DNA of 64,000 nucleotides from UMGS1279 sp045536815 (GTDB lineage: Bacteria > Bacillota > Clostridia > Oscillospirales > Acutalibacteraceae): positions 30,226 through 94,225 of the forward strand of contig JAZSOH010000013.1 in the NCBI GenBank assembly GCA_045536815.1, given 5' to 3'. The translations under genes were made by a program, and so were the position numbers. Below, in pieces: positions 33,968 to 43,957 of this stretch (positions within the stretch are counted from its first letter, which is position 1; each line of letters opens with the position of its first letter). A model generated the notes under the pieces. It did not search any database, had not been told where the DNA came from, and saw only the letters and a list, made by a program, of their open reading frames with translations.

Positions 33968-34840
33968 ATGATTACTAAAGAGAACAAAAAAGCTATTTTC
34001 TTAAAAGGTGCGTTTGAACCCTTGCATATTTTTAAAAATGGAAAAGAGCTCCAAAACTTTAAAATGACAGGCACTGTACAGGATACTGCAGAATTCAGTG
34101 GTACGCTAGATTCTTTTATTACAGTTTATGGCAAAACGGGGTATAAGGATAATATCCTTCCACCCTCGCCCGACAACATAAAAGAAATATTAAACGCCAG
34201 CGGAACCATAACAGTCAGCGGAGAGAATGGCGAAACTGTGGATTATCAAATTCCCGAACTTTATGGCATTGAGGTTAGCTCCAAGGCACCATATAATTAT
34301 AAGGAAACAGTGGAGGGTGTTACTAGGTATTATATAGCTGACAGCCTCAGCGACGGAAAAATTATAAGGCGCATTGCAAAAAGGGTAGTAGACGAAAATG
34401 CGACTTTGAAGTACTGCACTGTAATGGGCGATAATTATTATAGAATAGGATTTGATGATTTCATCGATAGATTTGCTTTTGTTGACCAATACGAAACCTC
34501 AAATTCGGTTATTTGCAACATGTTTTCGTCAGAGCATGGTTATAGTATTTCATCTGCTCCTGCACACTACGAGCATACCAGTAGTGATTCGGTTCAGTAC
34601 TATAATTATCAGTATATTATTTTAAAAAAAGAGAGACTTTCCGAACTTTCGATAGAAGGTGCGAAGAAGTGGCTTGCGGAAAACAAGCCGATATTTTATT
34701 ATCCATTAATAGAGCCACGCGTTGAAGAAATAAATCTATCAGTAAGTTCATTACCTAAATTTACCAAGATGTCAGTGTTAAATATAACTAACGCACCTAG
34801 GTTGGGTTTAGCCGAGTCTATTAAAATTTTGGACATGTAA
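33968..34840 (+). CDS. Phage tail/baseplate-like protein encoded in isolation
   Basis: A 290-residue protein with no signal peptide or membrane helix. The segment YYIADSLSDGKIIRRIAKRVVD and the later RLSELSIEGAKKWLAENKPIFYYPLIEPRVEEI resemble the C-terminal part of siphophage minor tail or baseplate proteins of Firmicutes (compare the common type TVDEFKAWLSENPVTVYYELAEPI). The recognition is from memory of such sequences, not a search. No other phage genes are nearby. The ATG follows AAAGGAG. It could be a phage relic, a prophage moron or a domesticated protein. Confidence 0.55.
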   Translation: MITKENKKAIFLKGAFEPLHIFKNGKELQNFKMTGTVQDTAEFSGTLDSFITVYGKTGYKDNILPPSPDNIKEILNASGTITVSGENGETVDYQIPELYGIEVSSKAPYNYKETVEGVTRYYIADSLSDGKIIRRIAKRVVDENATLKYCTVMGDNYYRIGFDDFIDRFAFVDQYETSNSVICNMFSSEHGYSISSAPAHYEHTSSDSVQYYNYQYIILKKERLSELSIEGAKKWLAENKPIFYYPLIEPRVEEINLSVSSLPKFTKMSVLNITNAPRLGLAESIKILDM

Positions 34841-34856
34841 ACATACAAAAACTAAT

Positions 34857-34916
34857 GGCATTTGTTTAAAAGCATTGCAATTTTAGCAGTGCTCAAAAAA
34901 CAAATGCCTATTTTTC
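34857..34916 (+). terminator. Terminator after the phage-tail-like gene
   Basis: The outer stem GGCATTTGTTT/AAACAAATGCC (34857-34867, 34898-34908) encloses an inner stem AGCATTGC/GCAGTGCT with one G-T pair, followed by TATTTTT. The 220 bp between it and the next gene are AT-rich with no other recognisable feature. Confidence 0.8.
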
Positions 34917-35137
34917 TCTTCAGGCAATTATATGCTAAAAATATATGTTTTTTTACTCCCTTATACCAAGAAAATATGTTTTAAATGTGCAGTATCTACC
35001 ATATAACTTCAATAAGGCTTATAATTATTGTTAATAATAGATATATAATAGGTGCAGTCTATAAAAAGGTAGATTAGTTTTTAAGCGGCATAATAATTGG
35101 TTATAAAAACGTATTTTTAGAGGGGGGAGGGGTTAGT

Positions 35138-35761
35138 ATTTATAAGAATGTAATAAAGCCGATAATAGACTTTCTATTATCGCTAACCTTAATGTTATTA
35201 CTGCCTGTCCCGTTGGTTATAATTTCTTTAGCGATATTTATTGATGACCCAGGACCAATTATCTTTAAGCAAAGAAGAGTAGGGAACAGTAAAAACGGCG
35301 AAATTACATATTTTAATCTTTATAAATTTCGTAGTATGAAGAAAAACACTCCGAAAGATGTTGCGACACATTTGCTTGAAGAACCGGATAAATATATAAC
35401 CCGAGTAGGTAAAATATTAAGAAAGACAAGTCTCGATGAGCTGCCACAAATAATTAACATATTATTGGGTCAGATGTCATTTATAGGGCCCAGACCGGCT
35501 TTATACAATCAGTACGATTTGATAGAAAAAAGAGAAAATCACGAAGCCAACAATGTAACACCGGGGCTCACCGGTTGGGCACAAATTAATGGACGTGATG
35601 AATTATCATTAGATCAAAAAGCTGCTTTTGATGGCGAATATGCTAAGAACATCTCCTTTAAATTTGATATTATGATATTAGTTAAATCAGTTTCTTATGT
35701 TTTAAAGGCAAAAGGTTTCTTGGAAAATAACGAGAAAGAGAGAGAAGAGGTTTTAAAATGA
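35138..35761 (+). CDS. Initiating sugar transferase of the surface-polysaccharide locus (apparent ATT start)
   Basis: A bacterial sugar transferase that moves a sugar-1-phosphate to undecaprenyl phosphate. The N-terminal membrane helix, then DDPGPIIFKQRRVG, LYKFRSMKKNT, RKTSLDELPQIINILLGQMSFIGPRP and PGLTGWAQINGRDELSLDQK are all diagnostic. The first in-frame ATG (35192) cuts the membrane helix in half. The family N-terminus (YKNVIKPIIDFLLSLTLMLL) extends upstream to an ATT at 35138, placed correctly after GGAGGGG. ATT is a rare start; an ATG-to-ATT mutation would fit equally. 207 aa from ATT. It overlaps the next gene by 4 bp (ATGA). Confidence 0.8.
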   Translation: MYKNVIKPIIDFLLSLTLMLLLPVPLVIISLAIFIDDPGPIIFKQRRVGNSKNGEITYFNLYKFRSMKKNTPKDVATHLLEEPDKYITRVGKILRKTSLDELPQIINILLGQMSFIGPRPALYNQYDLIEKRENHEANNVTPGLTGWAQINGRDELSLDQKAAFDGEYAKNISFKFDIMILVKSVSYVLKAKGFLENNEKEREEVLK

Positions 35762-36651
35762 TAACACCTTTGGTTAGCGTTGTAATTGCTACCTATAGAC
35801 GTGAAGCCTCTTTTAAAAAAGCTTTGTTTTCATTGGCGGAACAAACCTATAAAAATATTGAAATCATAATTGTAGATGATAGTGCTAATGAGAATTGGAA
35901 TTCAAAGATATTAGAAATTGTTGAGCAATTCAGAAAGCAATTTCCAAATATTATTTTATACCATATTGTCAATAAAGAAAACAAAGGTTCTGCAAGGGCG
36001 CGTAATATAGGTATTGAAAAAGCTTCGGGCGAGTATATTACTTTTTTGGACGATGATGATATTTATCTGCCAAAAAAAATTGAAAGCCAGCTTATAAATC
36101 TTTTGGAAAACGGTGCGGATTTTGGTGTTACTGATTTATACCTATATAATAGTGTGGATTTTTTGGTTGATAAAAGAATTCGCTCATACATAAAAAAAAC
36201 AGACAAGGATTCTTTGCTAAAATATCACCTTATGCATCATATAACCGGAACTGATACAATCATGTTTAAAAAAGCTTATCTGGAAGAGATTGGCGGATTT
36301 GACCCTATTGACGTGGGGGATGAATTTTACCTTATTCAAAAGGCGATTTTGGGTGATGGTAGGTTTTCATATTTAAATGAATGCTTTGTAAAAGCGTATA
36401 TACATTCTGTAGAGCAAGGCATATCCGCAGGGGAAGGCAAGATTGCAGGTGAAGAAAAACTATTTGAATTTAAAAAAGGCTTTTTTGATAGTTTAGAAGC
36501 TTCAGAAGTGAAATATATAAAAGCTAGACATCATTTGGTTTTGGCATATGCATATTTTAAATCGAGAAAACTAAAGAAGTTTGTTTCTAATTTTTTAAAA
36601 GCGTTTTTTGCTTCACCTATACAGTTATTTAAAATAATTTCAAGCAGATAG
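35758..36651 (+). CDS. Glycosyltransferase family 2
   Basis: A 297-residue GT-A enzyme: PLVSVVIATYRREASFKKALFSLAEQTYKNIEIIIVDDS is the donor-binding start, and YITFLDDDDIYLPKKIESQ carries the metal-binding DDD motif (about residue 98). GGFDPIDVGDEFYLIQKAI is the acceptor region. The ATG overlaps the preceding sugar-transferase stop. Cytoplasmic, adding a sugar to the lipid-linked intermediate; donor and linkage unknown. Confidence 0.9.
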   Translation: MITPLVSVVIATYRREASFKKALFSLAEQTYKNIEIIIVDDSANENWNSKILEIVEQFRKQFPNIILYHIVNKENKGSARARNIGIEKASGEYITFLDDDDIYLPKKIESQLINLLENGADFGVTDLYLYNSVDFLVDKRIRSYIKKTDKDSLLKYHLMHHITGTDTIMFKKAYLEEIGGFDPIDVGDEFYLIQKAILGDGRFSYLNECFVKAYIHSVEQGISAGEGKIAGEEKLFEFKKGFFDSLEASEVKYIKARHHLVLAYAYFKSRKLKKFVSNFLKAFFASPIQLFKIISSR

Positions 36652-36842
36652 CTTTAACGTTTTATTAAAACGGTATGAAGAACGGAATAAATTCCGTTTT
36701 GAAACATATAAAATAGAAACATATTTATAAATATTTATGGGGAGGGATGATTCGGATAATTCGATTTCTTTAGGGCATAGGCTTCGATTGCCCTTTAGGA
36801 AAATGTTCTTATATGAAGTAATTTTTAAAGGAAGGTGTTAAA
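36652..36842 (+). other. Leader region before the giant surface protein
   Basis: This AT-rich gap has two hairpins, AACGGAAT/ATTCCGTT (36684-36701) followed by TTG, and AGGGCA..TGCCCT (near 36772-36799). The first may terminate the upstream operon weakly. The start ATG of the next gene follows GGAAGGTGTTAAA. Confidence 0.4.
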
Positions 36843-39800
36843 ATGCACAACAGTCTCAAAAAGGTTTTGTCAGTTTTACTTGCTGCAGTAATGCTTATCA
36901 GTGTTTTTTCTGTAAATGTTTCTGCTGCTGTTATTTATGACGAAACAACAAAACAAGATGATTATTATAATCTAGTCAGCAAAAAAGATTGGGAGACTGC
37001 TCCCGGTATTTCTGAATCTGAAATCGTTCTTAATAACGATGCAGGTTCATATCGTCAGGTTATTCATGTTATGCAGGCTGATATGACTAACCCTTACGCA
37101 AAGGTTATCACCAGCTACGCAGAAATGAACACCCAAAAATATCAAACAGCTGATATGTATGCACAAACAACATGGATTAGGGACAATTGGGGCCTTAACG
37201 TTGTTGGTGGTATGAACACATGTCTTAGCTGGTATAATGGTGATACATATACTAAAAATCCCGACAGAATCGGCGAGCCTTTAGGCTTTATGATGCTTGA
37301 TGGTGAGGTATTATTTGACCATTCTGTAGGTTTCCCCACATGTATCGTTATCAATTACGATGAAAAAGATGGTGTAAAACGTCCTGCAGATATTCCCAAG
37401 GTAGAAATGGTAACTGTTACATCTACCGCCGACCTTGACGGTTGGGAAGAGCAGGTTATCCCTTGCTCTAGCGGATACATTGTAAAAGACGGTAAAAACC
37501 AATACACAGAAAGCCACACCGGTGGTGAACCCCGTTCTGTTGTTGGTATTAAAGCTGATGGTACAGTTGTAGCTATGGAGAACGACGGTCGTCAGTCGCC
37601 TTATTCTTCGGGTATGAATATGTACGAGCTTGCAGAGGTTATGATTTCTCTCGGTTGTACATATGCCGCTAACTGCGATGGTGGTGGTTCTTCGACCTTC
37701 GTTACAAAACGACCCGGTGAAGAGCTTGCTGTTCAAAACTCTCCCTCTGACGGTAGCCTTCGTCCTACTACAAATGGTATCGTATTTATTTCTACCGCTC
37801 CCGCAGATGGTACCTTCAACCGCGCCCACATCACTGCTGCGGATGAATATTACACTCCCGGCAGCTCGGTTCAGTTTGACGTTATAGGTACTGACCTTGC
37901 AGGTAACGCTGCTGAAATCCCCGAGGATGTTATCTGGCAGCTTAAGGATAGCAAATTTGGTACTGTTGATAGCAATGGTAAATTCACTTCTAATGGTACA
38001 ACAGGCGAAGTTACCGTACAAATGGTATATAACGATGAGGTTGTTGGCGAAGCAACAATCAATATCGTAGTTCCTGATATTGCTTTCAAAATGGATAAGC
38101 TTGTTTTGCCTTATAGCGAAACAGCAGAAATCAACCTTTCTGTTACAACTAATGAAGGTCTTAATACAGTAACTACTTCAGCAGGGGATATCATTTTAAC
38201 CCTTTCTGATGCAAAAATGGGTACTATAGATGGTAACCTATTTACAACCTGCACACAGGAAAGCGGAGTTACAGGTGGTACACTTACTGCAACTCTCGCA
38301 TGCGACCCAACAAAGACTGTATCTGCAACAGTTAAGTTTGGTAAGGCTTCAGAAATAGTTTTCGATTTTGAAAACAACTATGAACTTATTGTCGATAAAA
38401 GTACTACAGGTAAAAACGAAGATGGCAGCTATATTTACGGCTGGCATGTAAATGATATACAAAGAGATCAGCACTTCGCATACCGTTGGACCAGCTACAA
38501 AGCAAGGTCTCCTATCGGTATTGGTACAAAGCATGAGCTTAAAGTAGTTGATAAAACTACAGGCAAGGTTCGCAACGGCAATAACGCTTTAGAAGTACAC
38601 CTTGACTGGACATGGACAACTTCAATGGGTTCTAAGCAGATTAACATTTGGTTCCCTGAAGCTATCGATGTTTCTGAGGCAACTAACTTTGGTATGTGGT
38701 TATACATTCCAAATTACGAAGTTTTGGCAGATTGTGCAACCTTTAGACTTCAAGGTCGTACAATTCCCGATCCTGTAAATAGTCCTATTGGAACTGGCAA
38801 ATCACAGGATATTAAGTTCAGTAATTTGCTTGCTAACTGTGGCGTTACTGACGAAGGTTGGATTTACGTTAACTATGACGTTCTTCTTAACGGATGGGAT
38901 GTAATCGACTACTTCCAAATTATGATGGTAGATAACTCAACAGGTTTCAACTCAATGAGCGATTATACCTTCTACATTGATGATGTAACTGTTGACTATT
39001 CTGAGGCAGTTATCGATAGAGAAAACCCCTACTTTACAAGCATGGGTATTGCTAACGACCAAGACGGCGCTAACGAAATTGTAGATGGTGCAGTTATTAC
39101 AGAAAATGCCATCACTGTTTTAGCACAGGCTAAAGAAAATACAACAAAGGTTAATTACACAGGTCTTAACACCAAGACAGCTAAGGTTTATGTTGACAGC
39201 AAACAGGTTACAACAGGCATTACAACAAATGCCAGTGGTAAAATTTCTGCTGCTTTGAATCTTGCTGATGGTGTTCATACCATCAGATTTGAAATTTGCG
39301 ATGAGCAGGGCAACCTTGGTGCAATTACACGTAAGGTTACTGTTAACACAGAAAAGAGCCCCGTTCGTTTAGAACTTGCAGACCCCACAGCCACTGAGAT
39401 TCCTGCAGGTGCAATTATGTACCTAAATCTTGTTGCTGATGATATTACTAAGATTGATGAAGTTACAACCAATATCAATCTTGACCAGGTTAACGAGTGG
39501 GAACTTGAGGGTATGGAGGTTGCATATGGATTTGAGGCAACCTATACTGTTGATGGTAATAACAATGCTAAGGTTACTATCAAGAGAGTTCTTGACGAGA
39601 TTGAAGGAACAACCAACGTTCTTGCAAAGCTCCCCGTTCGTATTTGGATGACAAAGTCTTACCTTGACCCTGAATATATTGCTCTTGATATGGTTCAGGA
39701 TGACCCCGCTAAGCAGGATAAATATTTTGCTATGACTCCTTACGGCATGTGGCTTTCTGACGGTGTCTTCAAGATTAATGTTGTTGTAGACGCAGACGCA

Positions 39801-42800
39801 GGTTTGGTTAAATATACTGATGGAACAGAAGCTACCTTCTCTTCTAACGAGTATGTAGTTACAACCGAACTTAACCGTTATCGTAACTCCAAGAATGCAG
39901 GCGACACAAACTTCTATCAAGATAAGGCCAGCTTCCATATTCATAAAGCAGGCGAGCCCGTAAGCAAGGCTGCAACATGTACTGAAGCAGGTTATACTGA
40001 CAGAGTGTTCTGCGTAGGTTGTACTTGTGATACAGTTAAACGTTATAATCACGTTTGTGATACAGATGCTGGTTGCGGTTCTGTAATCGATTGGGGTACA
40101 ACAGTTCCCGCAAAGGGACATGATTATAAAGCGGTTAATAATGAGCTTGTTTGTGATTGTGGTAAGAAATTCAGTGCTGATGGTTTTGTTGAGTTTAATG
40201 GCAAAACAATGTACTTTGCAGCTGGCAAATATCTCACCGGTTATCAAAGAATAATGACTGACTATTATTTGTTTGATGAAAACGGATTTGCTTGTGATGG
40301 CGAATATAATGTTTGCGGAACATCTTTAACCTTTGATAATGGTAAATTTATCGCAACCGAAGACGTTTTGTTTGGCGGTATGTGCGGCGACGATATTTGG
40401 TTTGCTCTTTTCCAAGATGGACGTCTAATTCTTGACGGCTCAGGAGCGATGTATGACTACGCAGCTATAAGATTTGCTCCTTGGTACAACGATTACCGAG
40501 ACATTATCACATCAATCAAAATTAGTAAGGATATTACTGCAATTGGTACAAGAGCCTTCTATAATATGAAGAAACTCACAAGCATCACATTTGAAGAGGG
40601 TAGCAAGCTTACCGCACTTAGACAGCATAGTATTGCGAAGCATTCTTCTTTGGAAGAAGTTGTTATTCCTGATGGAGTAACCCTATTAGACAATGGTGTA
40701 TTTGAACTTTGTCCCGCACTTAAAAAGGTTCAGATGCCTGCAAAAGTTTCGTATATAGCAAGTACAGCTTTCGCTGATTCTATTGATGCAACATACACTG
40801 TTGTTGTAGACAGCTTGGCCGAAACTTGGGCTAAGAACAAGGGTTATAAATACGAAACAAGAATCGCTTTGTTAAATAGCGGTTCGCTTAACGAAACGAT
40901 TACTTGGGAACTTTATTCTGATGGTACCCTTAAAATTGTTGGCGAAGGCGCAATGCCTGACTATGCCGCAGTTAATGGTACTACATCTGCACCTTGGGGC
41001 AACCTAAAGGTAAAGAAAATAGTTGTTGATAAGTATATTACTAGAATTGGTTCGTTTGCATTCTTTATGACCAACGCAAGCTCTGTAGAGTTTGAAGATG
41101 GCAGCGCACTTACCGAAATCGGAAAATCAGCTTTCGGTTATATGGATAATCTTACAGCTATTACTATCCCTTCAAAAGTAGAAAAAATTGAAAAATATGC
41201 ATTCTATTATTGTCCTGTTATTGAAACATTATTTATTCCTGTTAAGGTAACAAGTATTGGCGGCAGTATTTTGTACGGTTCTAATGACGATGTAGTAATG
41301 CAGGTAGCAAAAGATTCTTACGCTCAGGCTTATGCCGAAACAAACGGAATTAAGTTTGAGACCCGTGAGGAATATGCAGTTGTTAATGGCGGAAAACTCA
41401 CAGACACTGTTTCTTGGGAATATTATTCTGACGGAACTCTTAAGATTGTTGGCGAAGGCGCAATGCCAAACTATGCCGCAGTTAATGGTACAACATCTGC
41501 ACCTTGGGGAAATCTAAAGGTAAATAAAATAGTTGTTGGTAAGGACATTACAAAGATTGGTGAATTTGCATTCTTTATGACCAACGCAAGCTCTGTAGAG
41601 TTTGAAGATGGTAGCGAACTCACCGAAATCGGCAAAGCAGCTTTCGGCTATATGAATAATCTTACCGCTATCACGCTTCCTTCAAAAGTAGAAAAAATTG
41701 AAAAATATGCTTTCTACTATTGCCCTGTTATTGAAACAGTATTTATTCCTGTTAAGGTAACAAGCATTGGCGGCAGTATTTTATATAGCTCTAATGACGA
41801 TGTAGTAATGCAGGTGGCAAAAGATTCTTACGCTCATAGCTATGCAGAATCTAAGGGCATCAAGTTTGAAACCCGTGAAGAATATGCAGTTATTGATGGC
41901 GGTCAGCTTACCGATACTGTTTCTTGGGAATTTTATTCTGATGGTACACTTAATATTGTTGGCGAAGGTGCAATGCCTGACTATGCCGCAGTTAATGGCA
42001 CAACATCTGCACCTTGGGGAAACTTAAAGGTAAACAAAATAGTTATTGGTAAGGATATTACAAAGATTGGTGAATTTGCATTCTTTATGACCAACGCAAG
42101 CTCTGTAGAGTTTGAAGATGGTAGTGCACTCATCGAAATTGGCAAGGCTGCTTTTGGTTATATGAGCAAACTTAAGAGTATTGTTCTTCCCCAATCTTTA
42201 GAAACAATAGCAAAGTATGCATTCTATTACTGTCCCGCAATCGAATCAATATATGTTCCGCTTAAAGTAGCCTTCATCGGCGGAGGCATTTTGTCCGGTT
42301 CAAACACCGATGCGGTATTGCAGGTAGCAAAAGATTCTTATGCTCACAGCTATGCAGAATCTAAGGGCATCAAGTTTGAAACTCGTGAAGAATACGCGGT
42401 TATTAATGGTGGCAAGATTACCGATACAGTTTCTTGGGAATATTATTCTGACGGAACTCTTAAGATTGTTGGCGAAGGCGCAATGGTTGATTACGCTGCA
42501 GTTGCAGGTTATAGCACTGCTCCTTGGGCTAATCTTGAGGTTAAAAAGGTTGTTATCGGAAAAGACATTACTTATGTTGGCGCCTATGCTTTCTTCAAAA
42601 ACACAGCTGCTGCAGTTGAGTTCGAAGACGAAAGTTCGCTTGTTGAAATCGGCAAAGCAGCATTTGGTTATATGAATAATCTTACTTCTGTTATTCTTCC
42701 TGAAACTGTAACAACTATCGGCAAATATGCTTTCTACTATTGTCCTGCTATTGAAACAATATATGTTCCTGCCAGTGTAACTTATATTAGTTCGAGCATT

Positions 42801-42899
42801 TTATCTGGTTCAAATGCAAACGCAGTAATGAAAGTAGCGGAGGGTTCATATGCTCATGATTTTGCGATAGCAAAAGGAATAACATTCGAACTCTACTAA
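36843..42899 (+). CDS. Giant secreted protein: phosphodiester glycosidase domain plus BspA-type leucine-rich repeats
   Basis: 2018 residues with a Sec signal (about 1-28, cleaved after VSA). Residues about 60-320 form a NAGPA-type phosphodiester glycosidase domain (GGEPRSVVGIKADGTVVAME; MISLGCTYAANCDGGGSST; GSLRPTTNGIVF). Ig-like and carbohydrate-binding-like segments follow (about 330-850), then a section ending near 960. A cysteine-rich stretch (about 1035-1105: AATCTEAGYTDRVFCVGCTC) and a cell-wall-binding-like repeat (NGKTMYFAAGKYLTGYQ) come next. From about 1180 to the end are BspA/LRR_5 repeats (LTEIGKAAFGYMNNLTAITL). The last four modules are nearly identical at the DNA level. There is no LPXTG. 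Probably surface-attached and acting on glycan phosphodiesters; substrate unknown. Confidence 0.85.
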   Translation: MHNSLKKVLSVLLAAVMLISVFSVNVSAAVIYDETTKQDDYYNLVSKKDWETAPGISESEIVLNNDAGSYRQVIHVMQADMTNPYAKVITSYAEMNTQKYQTADMYAQTTWIRDNWGLNVVGGMNTCLSWYNGDTYTKNPDRIGEPLGFMMLDGEVLFDHSVGFPTCIVINYDEKDGVKRPADIPKVEMVTVTSTADLDGWEEQVIPCSSGYIVKDGKNQYTESHTGGEPRSVVGIKADGTVVAMENDGRQSPYSSGMNMYELAEVMISLGCTYAANCDGGGSSTFVTKRPGEELAVQNSPSDGSLRPTTNGIVFISTAPADGTFNRAHITAADEYYTPGSSVQFDVIGTDLAGNAAEIPEDVIWQLKDSKFGTVDSNGKFTSNGTTGEVTVQMVYNDEVVGEATINIVVPDIAFKMDKLVLPYSETAEINLSVTTNEGLNTVTTSAGDIILTLSDAKMGTIDGNLFTTCTQESGVTGGTLTATLACDPTKTVSATVKFGKASEIVFDFENNYELIVDKSTTGKNEDGSYIYGWHVNDIQRDQHFAYRWTSYKARSPIGIGTKHELKVVDKTTGKVRNGNNALEVHLDWTWTTSMGSKQINIWFPEAIDVSEATNFGMWLYIPNYEVLADCATFRLQGRTIPDPVNSPIGTGKSQDIKFSNLLANCGVTDEGWIYVNYDVLLNGWDVIDYFQIMMVDNSTGFNSMSDYTFYIDDVTVDYSEAVIDRENPYFTSMGIANDQDGANEIVDGAVITENAITVLAQAKENTTKVNYTGLNTKTAKVYVDSKQVTTGITTNASGKISAALNLADGVHTIRFEICDEQGNLGAITRKVTVNTEKSPVRLELADPTATEIPAGAIMYLNLVADDITKIDEVTTNINLDQVNEWELEGMEVAYGFEATYTVDGNNNAKVTIKRVLDEIEGTTNVLAKLPVRIWMTKSYLDPEYIALDMVQDDPAKQDKYFAMTPYGMWLSDGVFKINVVVDADAGLVKYTDGTEATFSSNEYVVTTELNRYRNSKNAGDTNFYQDKASFHIHKAGEPVSKAATCTEAGYTDRVFCVGCTCDTVKRYNHVCDTDAGCGSVIDWGTTVPAKGHDYKAVNNELVCDCGKKFSADGFVEFNGKTMYFAAGKYLTGYQRIMTDYYLFDENGFACDGEYNVCGTSLTFDNGKFIATEDVLFGGMCGDDIWFALFQDGRLILDGSGAMYDYAAIRFAPWYNDYRDIITSIKISKDITAIGTRAFYNMKKLTSITFEEGSKLTALRQHSIAKHSSLEEVVIPDGVTLLDNGVFELCPALKKVQMPAKVSYIASTAFADSIDATYTVVVDSLAETWAKNKGYKYETRIALLNSGSLNETITWELYSDGTLKIVGEGAMPDYAAVNGTTSAPWGNLKVKKIVVDKYITRIGSFAFFMTNASSVEFEDGSALTEIGKSAFGYMDNLTAITIPSKVEKIEKYAFYYCPVIETLFIPVKVTSIGGSILYGSNDDVVMQVAKDSYAQAYAETNGIKFETREEYAVVNGGKLTDTVSWEYYSDGTLKIVGEGAMPNYAAVNGTTSAPWGNLKVNKIVVGKDITKIGEFAFFMTNASSVEFEDGSELTEIGKAAFGYMNNLTAITLPSKVEKIEKYAFYYCPVIETVFIPVKVTSIGGSILYSSNDDVVMQVAKDSYAHSYAESKGIKFETREEYAVIDGGQLTDTVSWEFYSDGTLNIVGEGAMPDYAAVNGTTSAPWGNLKVNKIVIGKDITKIGEFAFFMTNASSVEFEDGSALIEIGKAAFGYMSKLKSIVLPQSLETIAKYAFYYCPAIESIYVPLKVAFIGGGILSGSNTDAVLQVAKDSYAHSYAESKGIKFETREEYAVINGGKITDTVSWEYYSDGTLKIVGEGAMVDYAAVAGYSTAPWANLEVKKVVIGKDITYVGAYAFFKNTAAAVEFEDESSLVEIGKAAFGYMNNLTSVILPETVTTIGKYAFYYCPAIETIYVPASVTYISSSILSGSNANAVMKVAEGSYAHDFAIAKGITFELY
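40881..42899 (+). repeat. Four tandem 510-bp repeats within the giant surface protein
   Basis: Module starts at 40881, 41391, 41901 and 42411 (codons following NG/NS/DG, then G-S/K/Q/K). The period is exactly 510 bp (170 residues) each time. Whole stretches are almost unchanged between copies, e.g. TTCTTTATGACCAACGCAAG and GTTGGCGAAGGCGCAATG. The fourth is more diverged in its middle. A fifth, older module precedes them (about 40380-40880). Confidence 0.9.
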
Positions 42900-43047
42900 A
42901 CTATATTTGAGATTAGCATAATTAGATGATCATTGCCGCAACTAAAAATATTTGGTTGCGGCAGTGATTTTGCTATCACCAGCAATTTACATTTAAAGAT
43001 ATATTGGAGTGAAAAATGTTTATCTATGAAGATAAAGGAGACCTTTT

Positions 43048-43860
43048 ATGGACGAGTTGCAAAACCACTTACTTGAAATGTTAGGCTGGTTCCACAGCTA
43101 TTGCGAAAGTAATAATTTGCGGTATTATCTTGTGCATGGTACAATGCTCGGTGCACAAAGACACAAGGGATTTATTCCTTGGGATGATGATATAGACGTT
43201 AGTATGCCGCGCCCCGACTATGAAAGGCTTAGAAACCTTTCGTCGTCGCAGGAAAAGGGTAAATACATATTTGAGTTTCCAGGGTTGGACAATCCTGAAT
43301 ATCCGTATAGATGGGCAAAATTATTCGATACAACAACTACACAAATAGAAAAACAAAGGAATCCTATTAAACGTGGTATCAATATTGATATTTTTCCGCT
43401 AGACGGCGCCGGTAATACTTATGAAGAAGCTCTAAAAACTTTGAAGCCAATTAAGAGGCATAGAGTTCTAAATAGTATGATTAGCTGCGCTATTTTAAGG
43501 CGTCGTCCGTGGCACAAAAATGCTTTGATATTAGTGGGAAGAATTATTTCGCCTCTTTTTATAGATAGAACTAAGCTGATAGAAAAAATGGATTCTCTTT
43601 GTAAGAAAAGAGATTTCGACAAATGTGAATATGTAGGTTCTCTTTTGGATGAATATGGAGCAAAAAATCTTATAAAGAAAGAAATTTACGGTAATCCCAC
43701 ACCCATACAGTTTGAAAAATATATAGTTAATGGTGTAGAAAAACCTGACGAATATCTTTCGAGCTTATATGGAGATTATATGACTTTGCCTCCTGAAGAA
43801 GAAAGACGCCCTCATCATGATAAGGAATTATTGGATTTAAACAATGGATATTTAGATTAA
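43048..43860 (+). CDS. LicD-family phosphotransferase
   Basis: A 270-residue LicD protein. The family block YYLVHGTMLGAQRHKGFIPWDDDIDVSMPR (about residues 27-56) is complete, including the DDDID metal-binding aspartates. LicD enzymes transfer phosphocholine or similar phospho-substituents from a nucleotide-activated donor onto surface glycans. It sits directly after the phosphodiester glycosidase-containing protein and inside the polysaccharide locus. AAAGGAG precedes the ATG. Confidence 0.9.
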   Translation: MDELQNHLLEMLGWFHSYCESNNLRYYLVHGTMLGAQRHKGFIPWDDDIDVSMPRPDYERLRNLSSSQEKGKYIFEFPGLDNPEYPYRWAKLFDTTTTQIEKQRNPIKRGINIDIFPLDGAGNTYEEALKTLKPIKRHRVLNSMISCAILRRRPWHKNALILVGRIISPLFIDRTKLIEKMDSLCKKRDFDKCEYVGSLLDEYGAKNLIKKEIYGNPTPIQFEKYIVNGVEKPDEYLSSLYGDYMTLPPEEERRPHHDKELLDLNNGYLD

Positions 43861-43861
43861 G

Positions 43862-43908
43862 ATAGGTCGTGGTCAAGATTAACTTGACCACGACCTATTG
43901 TTTATTGT
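43862..43908 (+). terminator. Strong terminator after licD
   Basis: A 16-bp perfect stem ATAGGTCGTGGTCAAG/CTTGACCACGACCTAT (43862-43877, 43883-43898), then TGTTTATTGTTT. Confidence 0.9.
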
Positions 43909-43957
43909 TTAGGCTGCACAATATATAATATAGTAAATAGATGATTTAATATAAATG

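Noticed and set aside
40881..42899. Possible CRISPR array because of regular repeats
   Set aside because: The period is 510 bp, in frame and protein-coding; no 25-40-bp repeat/spacer pattern exists anywhere in the window.
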